A stretch of 64,000 bases of DNA from Antilocapra americana. Taxonomy: Eukaryota; Chordata; Mammalia; Artiodactyla; Antilocapridae. Shown in pieces: positions 33,488 to 45,035 of the stretch (positions within the stretch are counted from its first letter, which is position 1; the number at the start of each line of letters is the position of its first letter). Both the position numbers and the translations under genes were made by a program. Where the stretch lies: contig ML660213.1 of assembly GCA_007570785.1 (NCBI GenBank), positions 2,092,899 to 2,156,898 of the forward strand, read 5' to 3'. The notes beneath the pieces are model-generated. The model searched no databases. It was not told the DNA's origin and saw only the letters and a list, made by a program, of their open reading frames with translations.

Positions 33488-33707
33488 CTGACTTTCCGGA
33501 TGGCTCAGATGGAAAAGAATCCGGCTGCAGTATAGGAGATATGGGTTAAATACCTGGGTCGGGATGATTTCCTGGAGTAAGAAATGGTAACTCACTCCAG
33601 GATTCTTATCTGGAGAAATCCATAGACAGAGGAGCCTGGTGGGCTACAGTCCATGGGGTTGCAAAGAGTCAGCTACAACTAGGCAACTAACACACACAAA
33701 CACACAG
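33488..33707 (+). mobile_element. Bov-tA SINE with target duplication
   Basis: Head TGACTTTCCGGATGGCTCAG to a tail CAACTAGGCAACTAACACAC. CTATTATTTAC (33477-33487) and CTGTTATTTAC (33708-33718) flank it. The tRNA portion is diverged. Confidence 0.92.
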
Positions 33708-33807
33708 CTGTTATTTACTTATATCGCTTCCATTCCCTTACACAAAATGTCTGAAACACAATAAAAAACATTTTAAGACAAATGAAACAGCAAGTAAACA
33801 TAGTGTA

Positions 33808-33808
<1 letters not shown>

Positions 33809-33846
<38 letters not shown>
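33809..33846. repeat. (CA)19 microsatellite
   Basis: An uninterrupted CA run of 38 bases, likely length-polymorphic. Confidence 0.98.
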
Positions 33847-33848
<2 letters not shown>

Positions 33849-33872
33849 TAGTCAAGACATGGCTCAGATGTT

Positions 33873-34050
33873 CCATAATATTCTAGTTGATCAGTTATGT
33901 CTGACTCTTTGCCACTCCAAAGGAATTCTTCAGGCCAGAATACTGGAGTGGGTAGACTTTCCCTTCTCCAGGGGATCTTCTTAATCCAGGGGTCAAACCC
34001 AGGTCTCCCACACTGCAGGAGGATTCTTTACCAGCTGAGCCACGAAGGAA
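33873..34050 (-). mobile_element. Bov-tA SINE, 3' end shortened
   Basis: Reversed SINE from the tail side (GATCAGTTATGTCTGACTC) to the tRNA head (GCTGAGCCACGAAGGAA). The 12-bp duplication GGCTCAGATGTT is at 33861-33872 and 34051-34062. A deletion is present in the BovA part (GCCACTCCAAAGGAATTC). Confidence 0.92.
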
Positions 34051-34079
34051 GGCTCAGATGTTGGAATGATCCAAATATC

Positions 34080-35000
34080 TAAGGCAAAAAAGATCTAGTG
34101 GAAATGGTGACAATATGTGTGAAAAGCTGAGGGAACATGATGAGCAGACAGATGGAACCTACATATGAGTTACCAAATGGAAATTCTAGAGATGAAAAGT
34201 TTATTAAAATCTGAAGAATTTTCAAGATAAGCTTAAGAGCAGCCTAGATACAAAAAAGAAATTAATAATCAGTGACTATCAGGACAAATCAATACAAAGT
34301 ATCCAAAGAAAAATGCTAAGAATAAAAAAGAGTATGTAAACAAAAGCAAACAAAAACGTGCCCTACATCTGTGGAATACTATCCATGCTCTGACATAAAC
34401 ATAACTGAAGTCCTAGAGTAAGAGGAGAAAGAATGTTGAACGGAAAAAAAAGAAGAAAGATAAGTTTAAAGAGATAATTATCAGAACTTCCAAAACTAGT
34501 GAAAACATCAACTTACATTTGCAAGAAGCTGAGCAAATCTCAACTAGGATGAATACTATGAGAACTATGTCCAGGCAGTTTAATTAAGCTATTAACATCA
34601 AAGAGAAAATTTTCAGCAACAAGAAAAAAATGGCATATATCCTACAAAGGAATATTAATATGAATGATGGCTGATTTCTCATCAAAAATAATGGATGCAG
34701 GAAGACAGTGAAACAATAATCTTTAAACTGCTAAAAAAATTACAATTAACAATATTTAATTCTGTATCCTGTGAAAATATCTTTCAAATATCTTTCAAAA
34801 GTAAAAACAAATTAAAGACATTTTTCATAAAGCTGAGAGAATTTGTTCCCCACTGGCCAAACTATAAACAATGAAGAAGGAAGTCCTTCAGGCTGAAAGG
34901 AAATAACACCAGATAGACTTCAGGATTTGCATAAAAGAAACAATGAAGAATACCAGAGAGAACTAATCTTTGAAGAGAGAAAGAAATTATTTTGTGGAGC
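34080..35000 (+). mobile_element. Old L1, 5' UTR/ORF1-side fragment
   Basis: Diverged L1 with GGAAATTCTAGAGATGAAAAG, TTCTCATCAAAAATAATGGA, CTTCAGGCTGAAAGGAAATA and related blocks in the order seen in old mammalian L1 5' regions (compare 23900-24480 in this window). No open frame remains. Confidence 0.65.
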
Positions 35001-35199
35001 TTACCTACACAAAATATACCTGTTTTAAACATATTGTACATCACTGTCCTAAATTAAATATTTTTTACTTACTCACTCTAGGAAAATTTTATTTTGAGCC
35101 AAAAATTGAATGTAGGCCAGGACCATTATTTTAAAATATTTAAATTTCACAAAGTCAATAAGAGTAATACCTAAATTATTATAACACTAATATTTATAA

Positions 35200-35390
35200 T
35201 AGCAAACTTTCATTGGATACCAAACATAAACCAAGTATATATTATATAAAAGTTTTACAGTTGCTTTAAAAACTATATCTAAAACACATATTATAAATGA
35301 ACAAATTAGGAAACTGGATTGAGAAGTTAAATTTTTTTGCCAGTCACTTGACTTTTAAGAGGCAAAGCCAGCTTCAAACCAAAAATAAGT
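35200..35390 (-). mobile_element. MIR SINE remnant
   Basis: Reversed, strongly diverged MIR: AACAAATTAGGAAACTGGAT, a GAGAAGTTAA block and AGAGGCAAAGCCAGCTTCAA near the expected AGAGCTGGGATTCAA position. Confidence 0.6.
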
Positions 35391-35419
35391 ACCTTGCTTC
35401 TCAGGCACTAATTATTATA

Positions 35420-35712
35420 GCGAGGGTAAAGGGGGGATGATATGGGAGAACAGCATTGAAACATGTAAATTATATGTGTGAAGTGAATTACCAGCCCAGG
35501 TTTGATGCATGATATAGGGGGCTCAGGGCTGGTGCACTGGGATCCCAGAAGGATGGAATCAGGAGGGAGGTGGGAGGGGGGTTCTGGAAGGGGAACATAT
35601 GTATACCCATGGTGGATTCATGTCAATGTATGGCAAAACCAACACAATAATGTAAAGAAAAAAGTCTTTCTTGAATTTGTTACAATAAAAATAAGTAAAT
35701 AAATAAATAATT
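35420..35712 (+). mobile_element. Young ruminant L1 3' UTR, heavily truncated
   Basis: GATGATATGGGAGAACAGCA, TGAAGTGAATTACCAGCCC, GGCTCAGGGCTGGTGCACTG and ATGTATGGCAAAACCAACAC, ending in an AAATAAATAAATAA tail. It covers the same 3' UTR that is cut by the gap at 29217, so it serves as an internal guide to what is missing there. Confidence 0.88.
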
Positions 35713-36493
35713 TCTATGTGCAGTGAGTTCAATATCCAGTGCAAATTTGTACTTCCTCAACCCATGTTAAAGATTATATTATACTTTATGCTCATTCATT
35801 TTTCACATTATAACACATCATGAATGTGTTGCCAAGTCTTGACCAAAAACCATTTCATTTCTCTTAATAATACACACTTTTCCATTGGAGGCATAAATTA
35901 TCATTTATTTTAATCAATTCTCTTCTGAAGTTTCTAACTGGTTCCAATTATTTGCTATTTCCAGTAATTCTACAAGATTTCATGTACATATTTAAAGCCT
36001 TATTTAATGATATTCTTAAGAGCTATGTCCTGGAAGGAGAACACTTGGATGACATAGCTTTCATATTTCACTTTTCATAGCCTGCCAGGTTATCACAAAC
36101 TCTTTCCAACACTAGTATTCTCTTTTTTATTCCCAGCCAAACTATATTCAAAATGATAAGCACTGTTTGAATTTTAAATTCTCAGTCAGATGTTTCAATA
36201 TTTTCCCTTTACTGTTTCTGGCCATGCTATCATGCTAATGAAAACCTTCAATATGCCAGGATTATGAAGACATTTCCTTTTACTGTCCTCTACCATCTGA
36301 TGTTTACATATTTCACTTTTAAATTTTAATTCATCTATAGCTTTTATTTAATATGATTATAGGGTACACATTTAAATTATCTTTTTATTTTTGTAACATG
36401 GTCAGCCACTTGTCCTAATAGCACTGCTAGATACCTCTTCTGCAATGCTCTGAAACTCCTTCATCCTTAATTAAACTCCTCTACACAATTATA
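35713..36493. other. USH2A intron 4, unrecognised
   Basis: AT-rich intron with no gene or nameable repeat. Phrases such as TTTCCATTGGAGGCATAAAT and TTCCAGTAATTCTACAAGAT may be a decayed L1 3' UTR, but I am not sure. Confidence 0.45.
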
Positions 36494-36691
36494 TGGGCTT
36501 TCCTGGTGGCTCAGATGATAGTCTGCCTGTAATGTGGGAGCCTGGGGTTCAATCCCTAGGTTAGAAAGATTCCCTGGAGAAGCAAATGGCTACCCATTCC
36601 AGAATTCTTGCCTGGAGAATTCCATGAGCCTGGCAGGCTATAGTCCATGGGAGTCACAAAGAGTCAGACACGACTGAGCAACTAACACTCG
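36494..36691 (+). mobile_element. Bov-tA SINE
   Basis: Starts GGGCTTTCCTGGTGGCTCAG and ends GACACGACTGAGCAACTAAC. It has short internal deletions in the tRNA head and in the CATGGACAGAGGAGCCTGG region. Confidence 0.93.
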
Positions 36692-38740
36692 TTTGCTTGT
36701 TTAATATCTTTATAGATCTTGTTCCTTTCATCTACTTCCACTCCATTTGCCTGTCTCAATTCATCAATTTCTACATTTTTCTATTTCTTTATTTTTTAAC
36801 CTAATTAAACACAAAAATTCTCTCAGAAAAATTTTAGTATTATCTCCAGCTAAATTAAAAGGAAAACTGACTTTCCATACATAGCTGAGGTTAGAAATGT
36901 TATTGATAACCTTTGGGACAGTAGTAGAAATAAAAATAGTATTCCAACTCCAGAAAGAATAAGCAGGTGAGTGAAGATACGAAGTGTAGAAAAAATGGAA
37001 TGGAAGGGAAACTGGCATTACCATTAGGTGATTATCTTTTTCTTCCTTGTATATTTGCTTTCACAGCTACACAACAAAAGTTCACTGATTCCTTAATGAC
37101 CGGTTATCTTAAGAAGGTGTACATGCTTTTAACGGCATAATGTAGAGCTGCCAACATTTAAAAGGAAATTAGAACTCTGTTGATAAGAGTTCAGAAATTA
37201 CTCTGAAAAACTTTGATTTGTATAATTTTTTACTTTTAAATCCAAAATTTGCAGGGCTATTGTAGTTTATCACCACAGTGACATTAGAGACTGTTTATAA
37301 TTACATGTCTGTTACCACAACTCCTCTTCGTTTTCTGCCCAACTGAAGGAATTAAAATAAATATATGACTGGAAGAAACTGTACTTTAAAAGGAACTGAC
37401 ACACTGGTTGCTATGGAAGGTCTGAGCTGTTTCTATTTGTATATTTAAAAAGTAGCCAGAGCAAATCAGATGACTGAGCACACACACTCACACACAACCC
37501 ATTATTACAGATACAGAACCCAGGAAAAAGTATTTATCTGGTCCATCGACTAATTTCCTAGGGGAGGCAAAGACAAGGCCTACAGCAACAGAAAGTGTCA
37601 TTGGCAACCTATAATATTTTTCTAGAAAGTTATGCTAGCTGGAGATGAGACTCAAAGAAAAGGCTTTCTAGCAGCCAACACTCACATGAAGTTGTCGCTT
37701 CCTGGGTACAGAAACAAGGAGACAAGGTAAGCCTAATCAGAGAAAGAAAGAAAAGCCGTCTTGATTTCCTGTAGACCTTCGTTTGATATGCCTGTGATTG
37801 AGGCAGTGTCTGTTCCAAAGCAGAGACAGCCGGCCCAGTACTGCATGAGAGCTCCTTTAATTCAGCTTACGGTAATCTCGTGCACAATTACCTCTCCTGA
37901 ATGAAACCATCTTGGATGTAGACAAAAGTATGGAGGACAGTGACTTAATTTTTTGATTAAAAAAAGGAGCAAGGGAGAGAAAGAAAATGATTTATAATAA
38001 GTCCGTGGGAACATTCTGTACCTATCTCTTTTCTGATTAGAGAGGTGGCATGGAGCCTGGCTCATTAGGCAGAAGTAATGAGCCAGTCTACCTGCCATCT
38101 CTAATTAGAGAAAAGATACAGTAGGTACAACCATACCTAGAAATTGATGGGAAAAAAAGATAAAATTATTTTTAAATATCTTTGCCTCCTGTAGCTCTCC
38201 GATGCTCAGAACTTAAGGAGGAAAACTATATTAAAAACTAAGTAACATCGGGAATAAATGCTTTTCCAATTATTGCTTTCTAATCAGAAGTCAAATTTCT
38301 TTTTTTGCAGTTTAAAAACAAATATCATATTCAGCCCACACTGTCCTTTGGAATCATTAATTCAACATTTAGTATATTGAAATAGAAGAGAAGCAAGTCA
38401 CTTCAACCCCACAGTGCAGAGTGGACAAATTTATGGCACTATTGAATACTTTGAGCAACATTTGGTGCTATAAAACACTTTTAGAAGTGCTAATGGGAAT
38501 TAAATATTGAAATAAGGCTCACAAGATTTAATGTGTTATTAAGAATTTCTGCATGCAGAGTGCTTTATAAAATTTCTCAATAATACTAATTACTCAAACC
38601 AAGTTTCTAAATATATAGGTTCCTTAAAATGTTACTTCTTCACAGAAGTTTAGCTTGATCTAAGAGAATATATAAATTAAAAAAATAGAGTCATTTATAG
38701 ACATTTTCCTTTGGATCTCTCAACAATTCTATGGAAAGTA
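36692..38740. other. USH2A intron 4, 2 kb repeat-poor block
   Basis: No interspersed repeat that I can name in a region otherwise crowded with them. 38270-38600 has balanced composition (for example CACACTGTCCTTTGGAATCA and GAATTTCTGCATGCAGAGTG, the latter holding a TGCATGCA palindrome) and could be conserved non-coding DNA. That is inference only. Confidence 0.4.
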
Positions 38741-38744
38741 ATTG

Positions 38745-38935
38745 CTATGTCTACTTCACAATAAGAAAATAGATATTCAAAGAGGTTAATAATAGCTACC
38801 ACTTATTAAAATTTCCTCTATGACAAGCAATATATTCTTTACGTATACTAACACATATAATTCTTATAATATCCCTATAAAATATTTATTAAAATAAAGT
38901 TTAACAGATTAGAAACCTTAAAGGGATATATCATT
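38745..38935 (-). mobile_element. MIR SINE remnant
   Basis: Reversed MIR-like sequence including TAATAGCTACCACTTATTAA, ATTCTTATAATATCCCTATA and GTTTAACAGATTAGAAACC. Diverged; edges uncertain. Confidence 0.6.
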
Positions 38936-39282
38936 AGATCAAAGGTAAACAAATGGATTGAATTCAATGCGAAATTTGTTTTGCACCAGAGCTTGGAAAT
39001 TTAACTAGTGTTTTAGGGTGTATCTTGAATATTTAAATATCTATACATACACACACATTTTTCCTTAAATTAAATAACTATATAAACCAGATTATGGGGA
39101 AAAATTAACATTTTGCATTATTTCAAAGTTAATAATAACAATACCTATAAATATCTATGTGATAACTCCATGACCAGTGAGGCACTTACTGCAAACATTG
39201 GAAAGATTTGAGTGCCTGCTGTGTATAAAGGATAGGACTGTACAACTATCAGAATTTAAATTTAGCAAAGTTATTGAACTTA

Positions 39283-39561
39283 CTGATGCTACTGCTGCTA
39301 AGTCGCGTCAGTCGTGTCCGACTCTGTGCGACCCCATAGACGGCAGCCCACCAGGCTCCCCTGTCCCTGGGATTCTCCAGGCAAGAACACTGGAGTGGGT
39401 TGCCATTTCCTTCTCCAATGCATGAAAGTGAAAAGTGAAAGTGAAGCCGCTCAGTCGTGTCCGACTCTTAGCGACCCCATGGACTGCAGCCCACCAGGCT
39501 CCTCCGTCCATGGGATTTTTCAGGCAAGAGGACTGGGGTGGGGTGCCATTGCCTTCTCTGC
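39283..39561 (-). mobile_element. BovA2 SINE, full length, young
   Basis: The two-unit BovA2 SINE, reversed: GCTGCTAAGTCGCGTCAGTC, CTTCTCCAATGCATGAAAGT between the units, and CATTGCCTTCTC at the end. It has few mismatches and keeps many CpG, so it is young. ATTGAACTTA flanks it at 39273-39282 and 39562-39571. Confidence 0.96.
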
Positions 39562-39699
39562 ATTGAACTTAAGGTCAATATAAAAATTTATGCTTATTTT
39601 ATATAATAGAAACAAAATTAGAGAACAAAGTTCCAAAACAATATTAAGTGAAACTGAATCTTTTAAAAAAGGACAAAAAAAAACACACAGGACTAAGTC

Positions 39700-40880
39700 C
39701 TACAAATACAAATGAGACCACTATACAGAAAACTAAAATCATTGCTGGGAGAAATTAAGGAATATATGCTGCTCATGGTTTGGAGGACTTGATATTCTCT
39801 ACATGTCTATTCTTGTAAAATTGAGTTAAGGATTTAAATTCTCACAAAGTTTTTGTGAAAACTGAAAAACTGCCTCTAAAATTCATATAATAGCCAAAAC
39901 AATCTTGAAAGATAGGGAAAAAAATTAAAGAAATTAAATCCTTCTAGACAGTAAGACTCTTATGAAGCTACAAAAATGAAAACTAAATGTTTTAACTATA
40001 CATATGGGCAAACAGATCACTGAAACAAAATAGTGAGCCCAGAAACTCACCATCTTCATGTAACAGGGATATAATTTTTGACAAAGCTGTCATTGCAAAG
40101 TAGTGGAGAAGTGATGAAAATGTAGTGGAGAAGCGATGAAAATGTTTCAGGGTTAATTAAAATTTCAGGTGGGGAAAAAATAGAATCTTGACTCCTACTT
40201 CATACTATACCCTAAAATCAATCCCAGATAGAACATCATTCTAAATTTGAGAGGCAAAATAATATCTCTTTTAAAATAAAGTACAGGAGAACATCTTTAG
40301 ATATTTTGGATGTTCTCCTACACTTTACACTTTCAGGGTTTGCAAAGATAGTCTAAACATCACATAAAAAGTATTAGTTTTAAAATAAACATAAATTGGA
40401 CTACACTGAAGTTAAGAATTTCTGTTGATCAAAGGAAACTGATAGTGTAAGCTGTAACTCAGCAGGTTATATTTGAAGTCCATTTATCTCTCAAAGAACT
40501 CAAATTCAAAATACTGAATTCCTATAAGTTCTAAAAAAGACAAGCCATCCAACTAAAAAATAGCAGAAACTTATATAGGTGGTTCACAAAAGAGCATAGC
40601 CATGGCCAAGAAGCACAGTAAGATGTTCTCAATACCATCAATCATCAGGAAATGCAGTAATGAAGCCACCGGAATGGCAAACAACAATAATGTATGAGAA
40701 TACCAAATGTTGGTCACGACATGGAACACCAACATTCTCAAACATCATTGGTTAAAATACCCACTTTGAAAAAGTAAAGAAGTATTTTCTAAAGTTTAAA
40801 GAAATAGCAGCATACTATAGAGATATATCTTAATGGTATAGCGCTTAGAAAAGAAATCAAACACAAAAGAGTACTCACTT
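39700..40880 (+). mobile_element. Old L1 ORF2 fragment
   Basis: Diverged L1 ORF2 C-terminal region: CATATAATAGCCAAAACAAT, CTTATGAAGCTACAAAAATG, CATCATTCTAAATTTGAGAG and the later region CAATACCATCAATCATCAGG. Contains a local tandem duplication GTAGTGGAGAAGTGATGAAA (40100 and 40122). Frames are broken. Confidence 0.75.
40100..40143. repeat. Two-copy 22-bp tandem repeat
   Basis: GTAGTGGAGAAGTGATGAAAAT is repeated immediately as GTAGTGGAGAAGCGATGAAA plus AT, with one difference. A recent local duplication within the old L1. Confidence 0.93.
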
Positions 40881-41624
40881 GCATGATTTAAAGTGCTTAA
40901 ACATTCAAGAGCAGTCAACACCAATTTATGCTGATAGAGGTCTCTACTGACACTATTCTTTGTTTCCCTTTAGAGTTGGTATTCACCAGGAGTGTTTGAA
41001 ATCCAGGAAATGTTTGATAACTTTTTCTGGATGAGAATGATGCAAGTATATATACAGATTAAAAATTCATAAAGCTGCATCCCTTAATATTTATGTATTA
41101 TGTTGCATGAATGTTTTTGCCTTTACTAAAATATAAGAGAATATTTTTTAATTTCTATAATGCAAAGTTATGACTAAAAGCTAGAAAAAAGAGGTGCAAC
41201 ATAATATTATTAACATTAATAAGATTTTCCAGAGTATAAATATTAATATACAATATCAATAAGGAATTCACAAATGACATGCAAATTATCCAGACATATG
41301 TGGAAAGCTACTTAATCTCACTAATAGCAAAATAATTCTAAGGCAGGATCCAAAAATATTTTTCGGTGAAAGGAATGGCAAAAGTGAAAAAAAGGATTAT
41401 TTGTCAGGTTAGTTAGCGTTTAAGACAAATACTTATATTTTTAAAAAAGGTTGTAAATTTTCACAACTTTATGAGGTAATCTGCTGTTATGCTTTAGGGT
41501 AATCATTCTGTTATGTATTAAATTAGAAAATGACCATTTCAACCTATCTAACTTCTATCGATCTAGGTTAGCAAAATAATTAACAACAGCATTGCATATT
41601 AATATAGTTTAATATACATAAGGC

Positions 41625-41860
41625 ACAGTTATTCATTCATTCATTCATTCAACAAATATGGAACAACTACTAAGTACCAGATGCTGGAAAAACAGTAGAG
41701 TTTTCTATGACATACCCTCATTTGATCCTCACCATGAAACTGTAATATCATCATCATCATGATTTTAAATTCAAGATAACTATGCTTTAGAGACATAAAA
41801 AGTTATTTCAGGTCACACGGCTAATAAGCAGAGAGCTAGGACTTGAAAACTGACACCAAA
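41625..41860 (-). mobile_element. L2 3' end followed by MIR-like remnant
   Basis: 41631-41700 is the reversed L2 3' end (a TTCATTCATTCATTCATTCA run, AACAAATATGGAACAACTAC, TAAGTACCAGATGCTGG). 41715-41850 is MIR-like (TTTGATCCTCACCATGAAAC, AGGTCACACGGCTAATAAGC, AGAGCTAGGACTTGAA). Confidence 0.75.
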
Positions 41861-41905
41861 GTAAAAGGTCTTAAGGAACTACACAGACAACTGCTCAAAT
41901 ACATG

Positions 41906-41965
41906 TGTGTGTGTGTGTGTGCATAATAGATATACACACAAACATAATATGTAAATATATATATT
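41906..41965. repeat. GT and TA/CA simple repeats
   Basis: A (GT)8 run at 41906-41922, followed by ATATACACACAAACATAATA and TATATATA. Confidence 0.9.
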
Positions 41966-42619
41966 TAGTGTTTTCTATCAGATAGCTGCTAATAATTTTG
42001 AAATAATAGAAGTAATCTAAATGTTCATTAATAGGATTTTGTTTGAAAAGTTTTGGTTACAGCTATACAACTGTGCACAATGCAGTCATTTTAAATGAGA
42101 AGGCATATTAACATGTTTCTCGTAACATTTAGAGGGGAAGTATTTATTTTTAGAGGGCTCAGAGAAAGCATATGTGTGATAATTTCATTTTTGGAAAATT
42201 ATTTTATTTATAACCATATCTCTAGCTATAAGTACAAAAATGGTGGAAGGTTATAACAAAATCTCTCTCTATACAAAGGTCAAAACAAGGTAAATGCTTC
42301 CTATTTTGTAGAGTTCAATGTTGTTTAGTTTTTCTTATAAGGATCATTTACTGTTTAATAATATAAAGCAATTAATATTCCCATTTTAAAGTACAGGCAA
42401 GTTTTTAGACCAATGTGCTCGTTACTGCAAGAGAATTCTAAATTCAGCTTCTCTTCTTTTCAGGATATGACACTATTTTCTTAAAACTATATGGCCTATT
42501 TTCAGGGTAGAAAGCTATGAACACTATCAATCTAGTTTATTCCATGTTGACTATTATTTTCCAGTTTCTATCTAATATTTTAAGTTCTACTTTAACAACA
42601 GTCATACAATAAAATCCAA

Positions 42620-43545
42620 ACCATAAAAAGGAGGAAGAAAATATAGCTCAAGAAGGAATACAGATGGCCAACAGGCACATGAAAATGGGCTCAAATCTCT
42701 AATTTTTAGAGAAATTAAAACCAAAACTACAATGAGTTATCACCTCATGTCAGTCAGAATGGCCACCAATTAAAAAAATCTATAAATAGCAAATGCTGAA
42801 GAGGGTGTAGAGAAAAGGGCACCCTTCAACACTATCGTTGTGAGTGGAAATTGGTGCAGCCACAGTGGAAAATGGTTTGGAGGTTCTTCAGAAAATCAAA
42901 ACCAGAATTACCATATGATCGAGCAATCTCCCTCCTGGTCATATATCCAGATAAAATACAATTCAGCAAGATACATGCACCCCTGTGTTCATAGCAACAT
43001 TATTCACAACAGCCAAGACACAGAAACAAAATGTCCATCAACAGATGAATGGTTAAAGAAAATGTGGTACATATACTACAAGGGAATACTACTCCACCAT
43101 ACAAAAGAATGAAATAATCGCTTGCAGCAACATCGGTGCAACTAGATGATTTGAAGTAAGTCAGAGAAAAACAAACGCCATAAAATATCACTTATATGTG
43201 GAATCTAAAATATAACACAAAGGAATCTATGAAACAGAAACAAAATCAGAAACAGAGAGAACAGACTGGTGGTTACCAAAGGGGAGGGGAGCGGGAGAGA
43301 GGTAGATTGGGAATCTAGGGTTAGCAGATGCAAACTGTATATATAAAATGGATAAATTACAAGATTCTACTTACAGCAAAGGGAAATATATTCAATATCC
43401 TATGATAACCATAATGGAAAAAATATGAAACAGAATGAATATATATATATATGTAACCGAGTGACTCTGCTGTAGAACAGAAATGAATATATCACTGTAA
43501 CTCAACTTTACTTCAATAAAAATAAATTTTAAAAATACAGTTTAT
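42620..43545 (+). mobile_element. L1 3' half, artiodactyl type, truncated
   Basis: Covers the last part of ORF2 (GAATGGCCACCAATTAAAA, TGTCCATCAACAGATGAATG, GTGGTACATATACTACAAG) and the full 3' UTR (ACAGACTGGTGGTTACCAAA, CTCAACTTTACTTCAATAAA). It ends in an A-rich tail. A TA microsatellite is at 43438-43453. The coding part has several frame breaks. Confidence 0.9.
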
Positions 43546-43604
43546 TACATATTGTTCTTGCTTTGAAAAAATAATGATAAAGACATTTTAAAGATTCTCT
43601 GATA

Positions 43605-44010
43605 TAGTGGGTTAAATAATGGCCTTCAAAAACAAATAAGACTACCTGCAGTTGTGACTTTATTTGGAAAAAGAATCTTTGCAGATGTAATTAAGGATGT
43701 CAAGATGAGAAAATACTGGACTAGCGTCTTTAAAAGAGAAGAGAAGAGAAGAAGGCAAGGTGAAGATGGAGGCAAAGGCTGAAATCATGTATTAACAGCT
43801 ATAAGCCAAGGAACACCAAGTATTGCTAGAAGCCACCAGAAAGAGAGAGGCATGGAATGAACTCCCTCTCAGAACTTCCAGAAGCCAATACTGAGCCCTT
43901 GATTTCAGACTCTACCCTCCAGAATCATGGGGGGATGAAATCTGCTTTATTCAATTGTCACCCAACTGGTGCTAATGAATTACAGAAGCCCTAGGAAACA
44001 AATACACCTG
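43605..44010 (+). mobile_element. MLT1-type solo LTR
   Basis: GTGGGTTAAATAATGGCCTT, GACTTTATTTGGAAAAAGAA, TCTTTGCAGATGTAATTAAG, AAGCCAAGGAACACCAAG, AGCCACCAGAAAGAG and a 3' end GAAGCCCTAGGAAACAAATA. ERVL-MaLR fossil lying just 84 bp from the exon 4 donor, in antisense to USH2A. Confidence 0.9.
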
Positions 44011-44093
44011 GGTATTTTAAAATATTTTTGACACATTTTTCAAGGAACGATGTAATTAAATAAAACAAATAATTTCCTGAAATCTAAACTTAC

Positions 44094-44226
44094 CATTTAA
44101 GCTCTGTCCTATTTGCATAGTACCAGAGGCAAAATCTGTAATTGAACCACTTAGCGTTCTTGCATCAAAAGCTGCATTATTCTTTTCCAAACCATTGATG
44201 AAGAAACTGATTTTTGTCTGATGTAC
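44094..44226 (-). CDS. USH2A: USH2A exon 4: LamG-like domain
   Basis: This 133-bp exon encodes VHQTKISFFINGLEKNNAA, then FDARTLSGSITDFASGTMQI and GQSLN plus one base of Gly. The ISFFINGLE...ARTLSGSI pattern is the core of the laminin-G-like/pentraxin-like domain at the N-terminus of usherin. The acceptor is TTTCTTACAG and the donor ATG|GTAAGT, a consensus donor. Phase 0 in, phase 1 out. The length equals human exon 4 (c.652-784) from memory. It is followed by a 33.6 kb intron 4 (10515-44093). Exon 3, which should encode the first part of this domain, was not found to the right and is probably beyond the window. Confidence 0.97.
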
Positions 44227-44809
44227 CTGTAAGAAATCATCACCATTATTATTTTAATTGCATAACCTTTTATTTTATAATAACTGCTTTTAGCAGGCTT
44301 TCTCAAGTTAATTTACCACTTCTCCACTTCCTTTAGTTGGAAAGACTAGGAATTTATTTTACTGGTCCAATGATATATCTTGTGTTTGTATATCTAGACA
44401 TAAACCTATATATAATAATTCTGTGCCGGCTCATATATACTAGGGTATTCACAGGTATGCAAAACTGTTTGTCCCATATATTTCACAGCTCTGTCTTCCA
44501 TGCCTTCATAAGTTGTTCTGGAGACACTGCTTCTTTAGCTACTAGTTAAATTTGTTATAGTCATATTTGGAAATAAACAGAAATGAATGCAAAAGGCAAA
44601 AAAATTCAAAACCAGATATGCCAGAAATGTATTACATATGAATATAATTCAATTTAGGTTGCTAACATAAAGACTCCTTATCAACATTTATTTTCTTAGG
44701 TGTTGATATCCAGTTGGTAATTTTCACCTGCACTTCTCCAATAAAGAATAACAAAAATCATAGTCTAGGCTAATTAATCAGGAACCCTAACAGCCCTCTA
44801 CACCAGAGG

Positions 44810-45035
44810 TCAACAATCTTCTTCTGTAAACAGATAAATATTTTTTATTTGTATGCCAAATGATTTGATATTGTGGTCTAAATGGTTCAGGTCACAACTG
44901 TTCAACTCTGCTGCAATAGGAAAGCAGCCACAAACAATACATATATGAATGGGCACAAATGTGTTCCAGCAAAACTTTTATAAAAATAGGTGGCCAGCCA
45001 GGTTTGTACCATGAGCTATAGTTTGACTACCCCTG
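44810..45035. mobile_element. hAT-type non-autonomous DNA transposon fossil
   Basis: The ends are inverted copies: CCAGAGGTCAACAATCTTCT at the left and CTATAGTTTGACTACCCCTG at the right (reverse complement CAGGGGTAGTCAAACTATAG). The inside includes CAACTCTGCTGCAATAGGAA, AGCAGCCACAAACAATACAT and CAGCAAAACTTTTATAAAAA. This is a common mammalian hAT-Charlie-group element; I am not certain of the subfamily name. Confidence 0.8.

Noticed and set aside
33809..33846. CRISPR-like or satellite array
   Set aside because: It is a plain CA microsatellite; no repeat-spacer array exists anywhere in the window.
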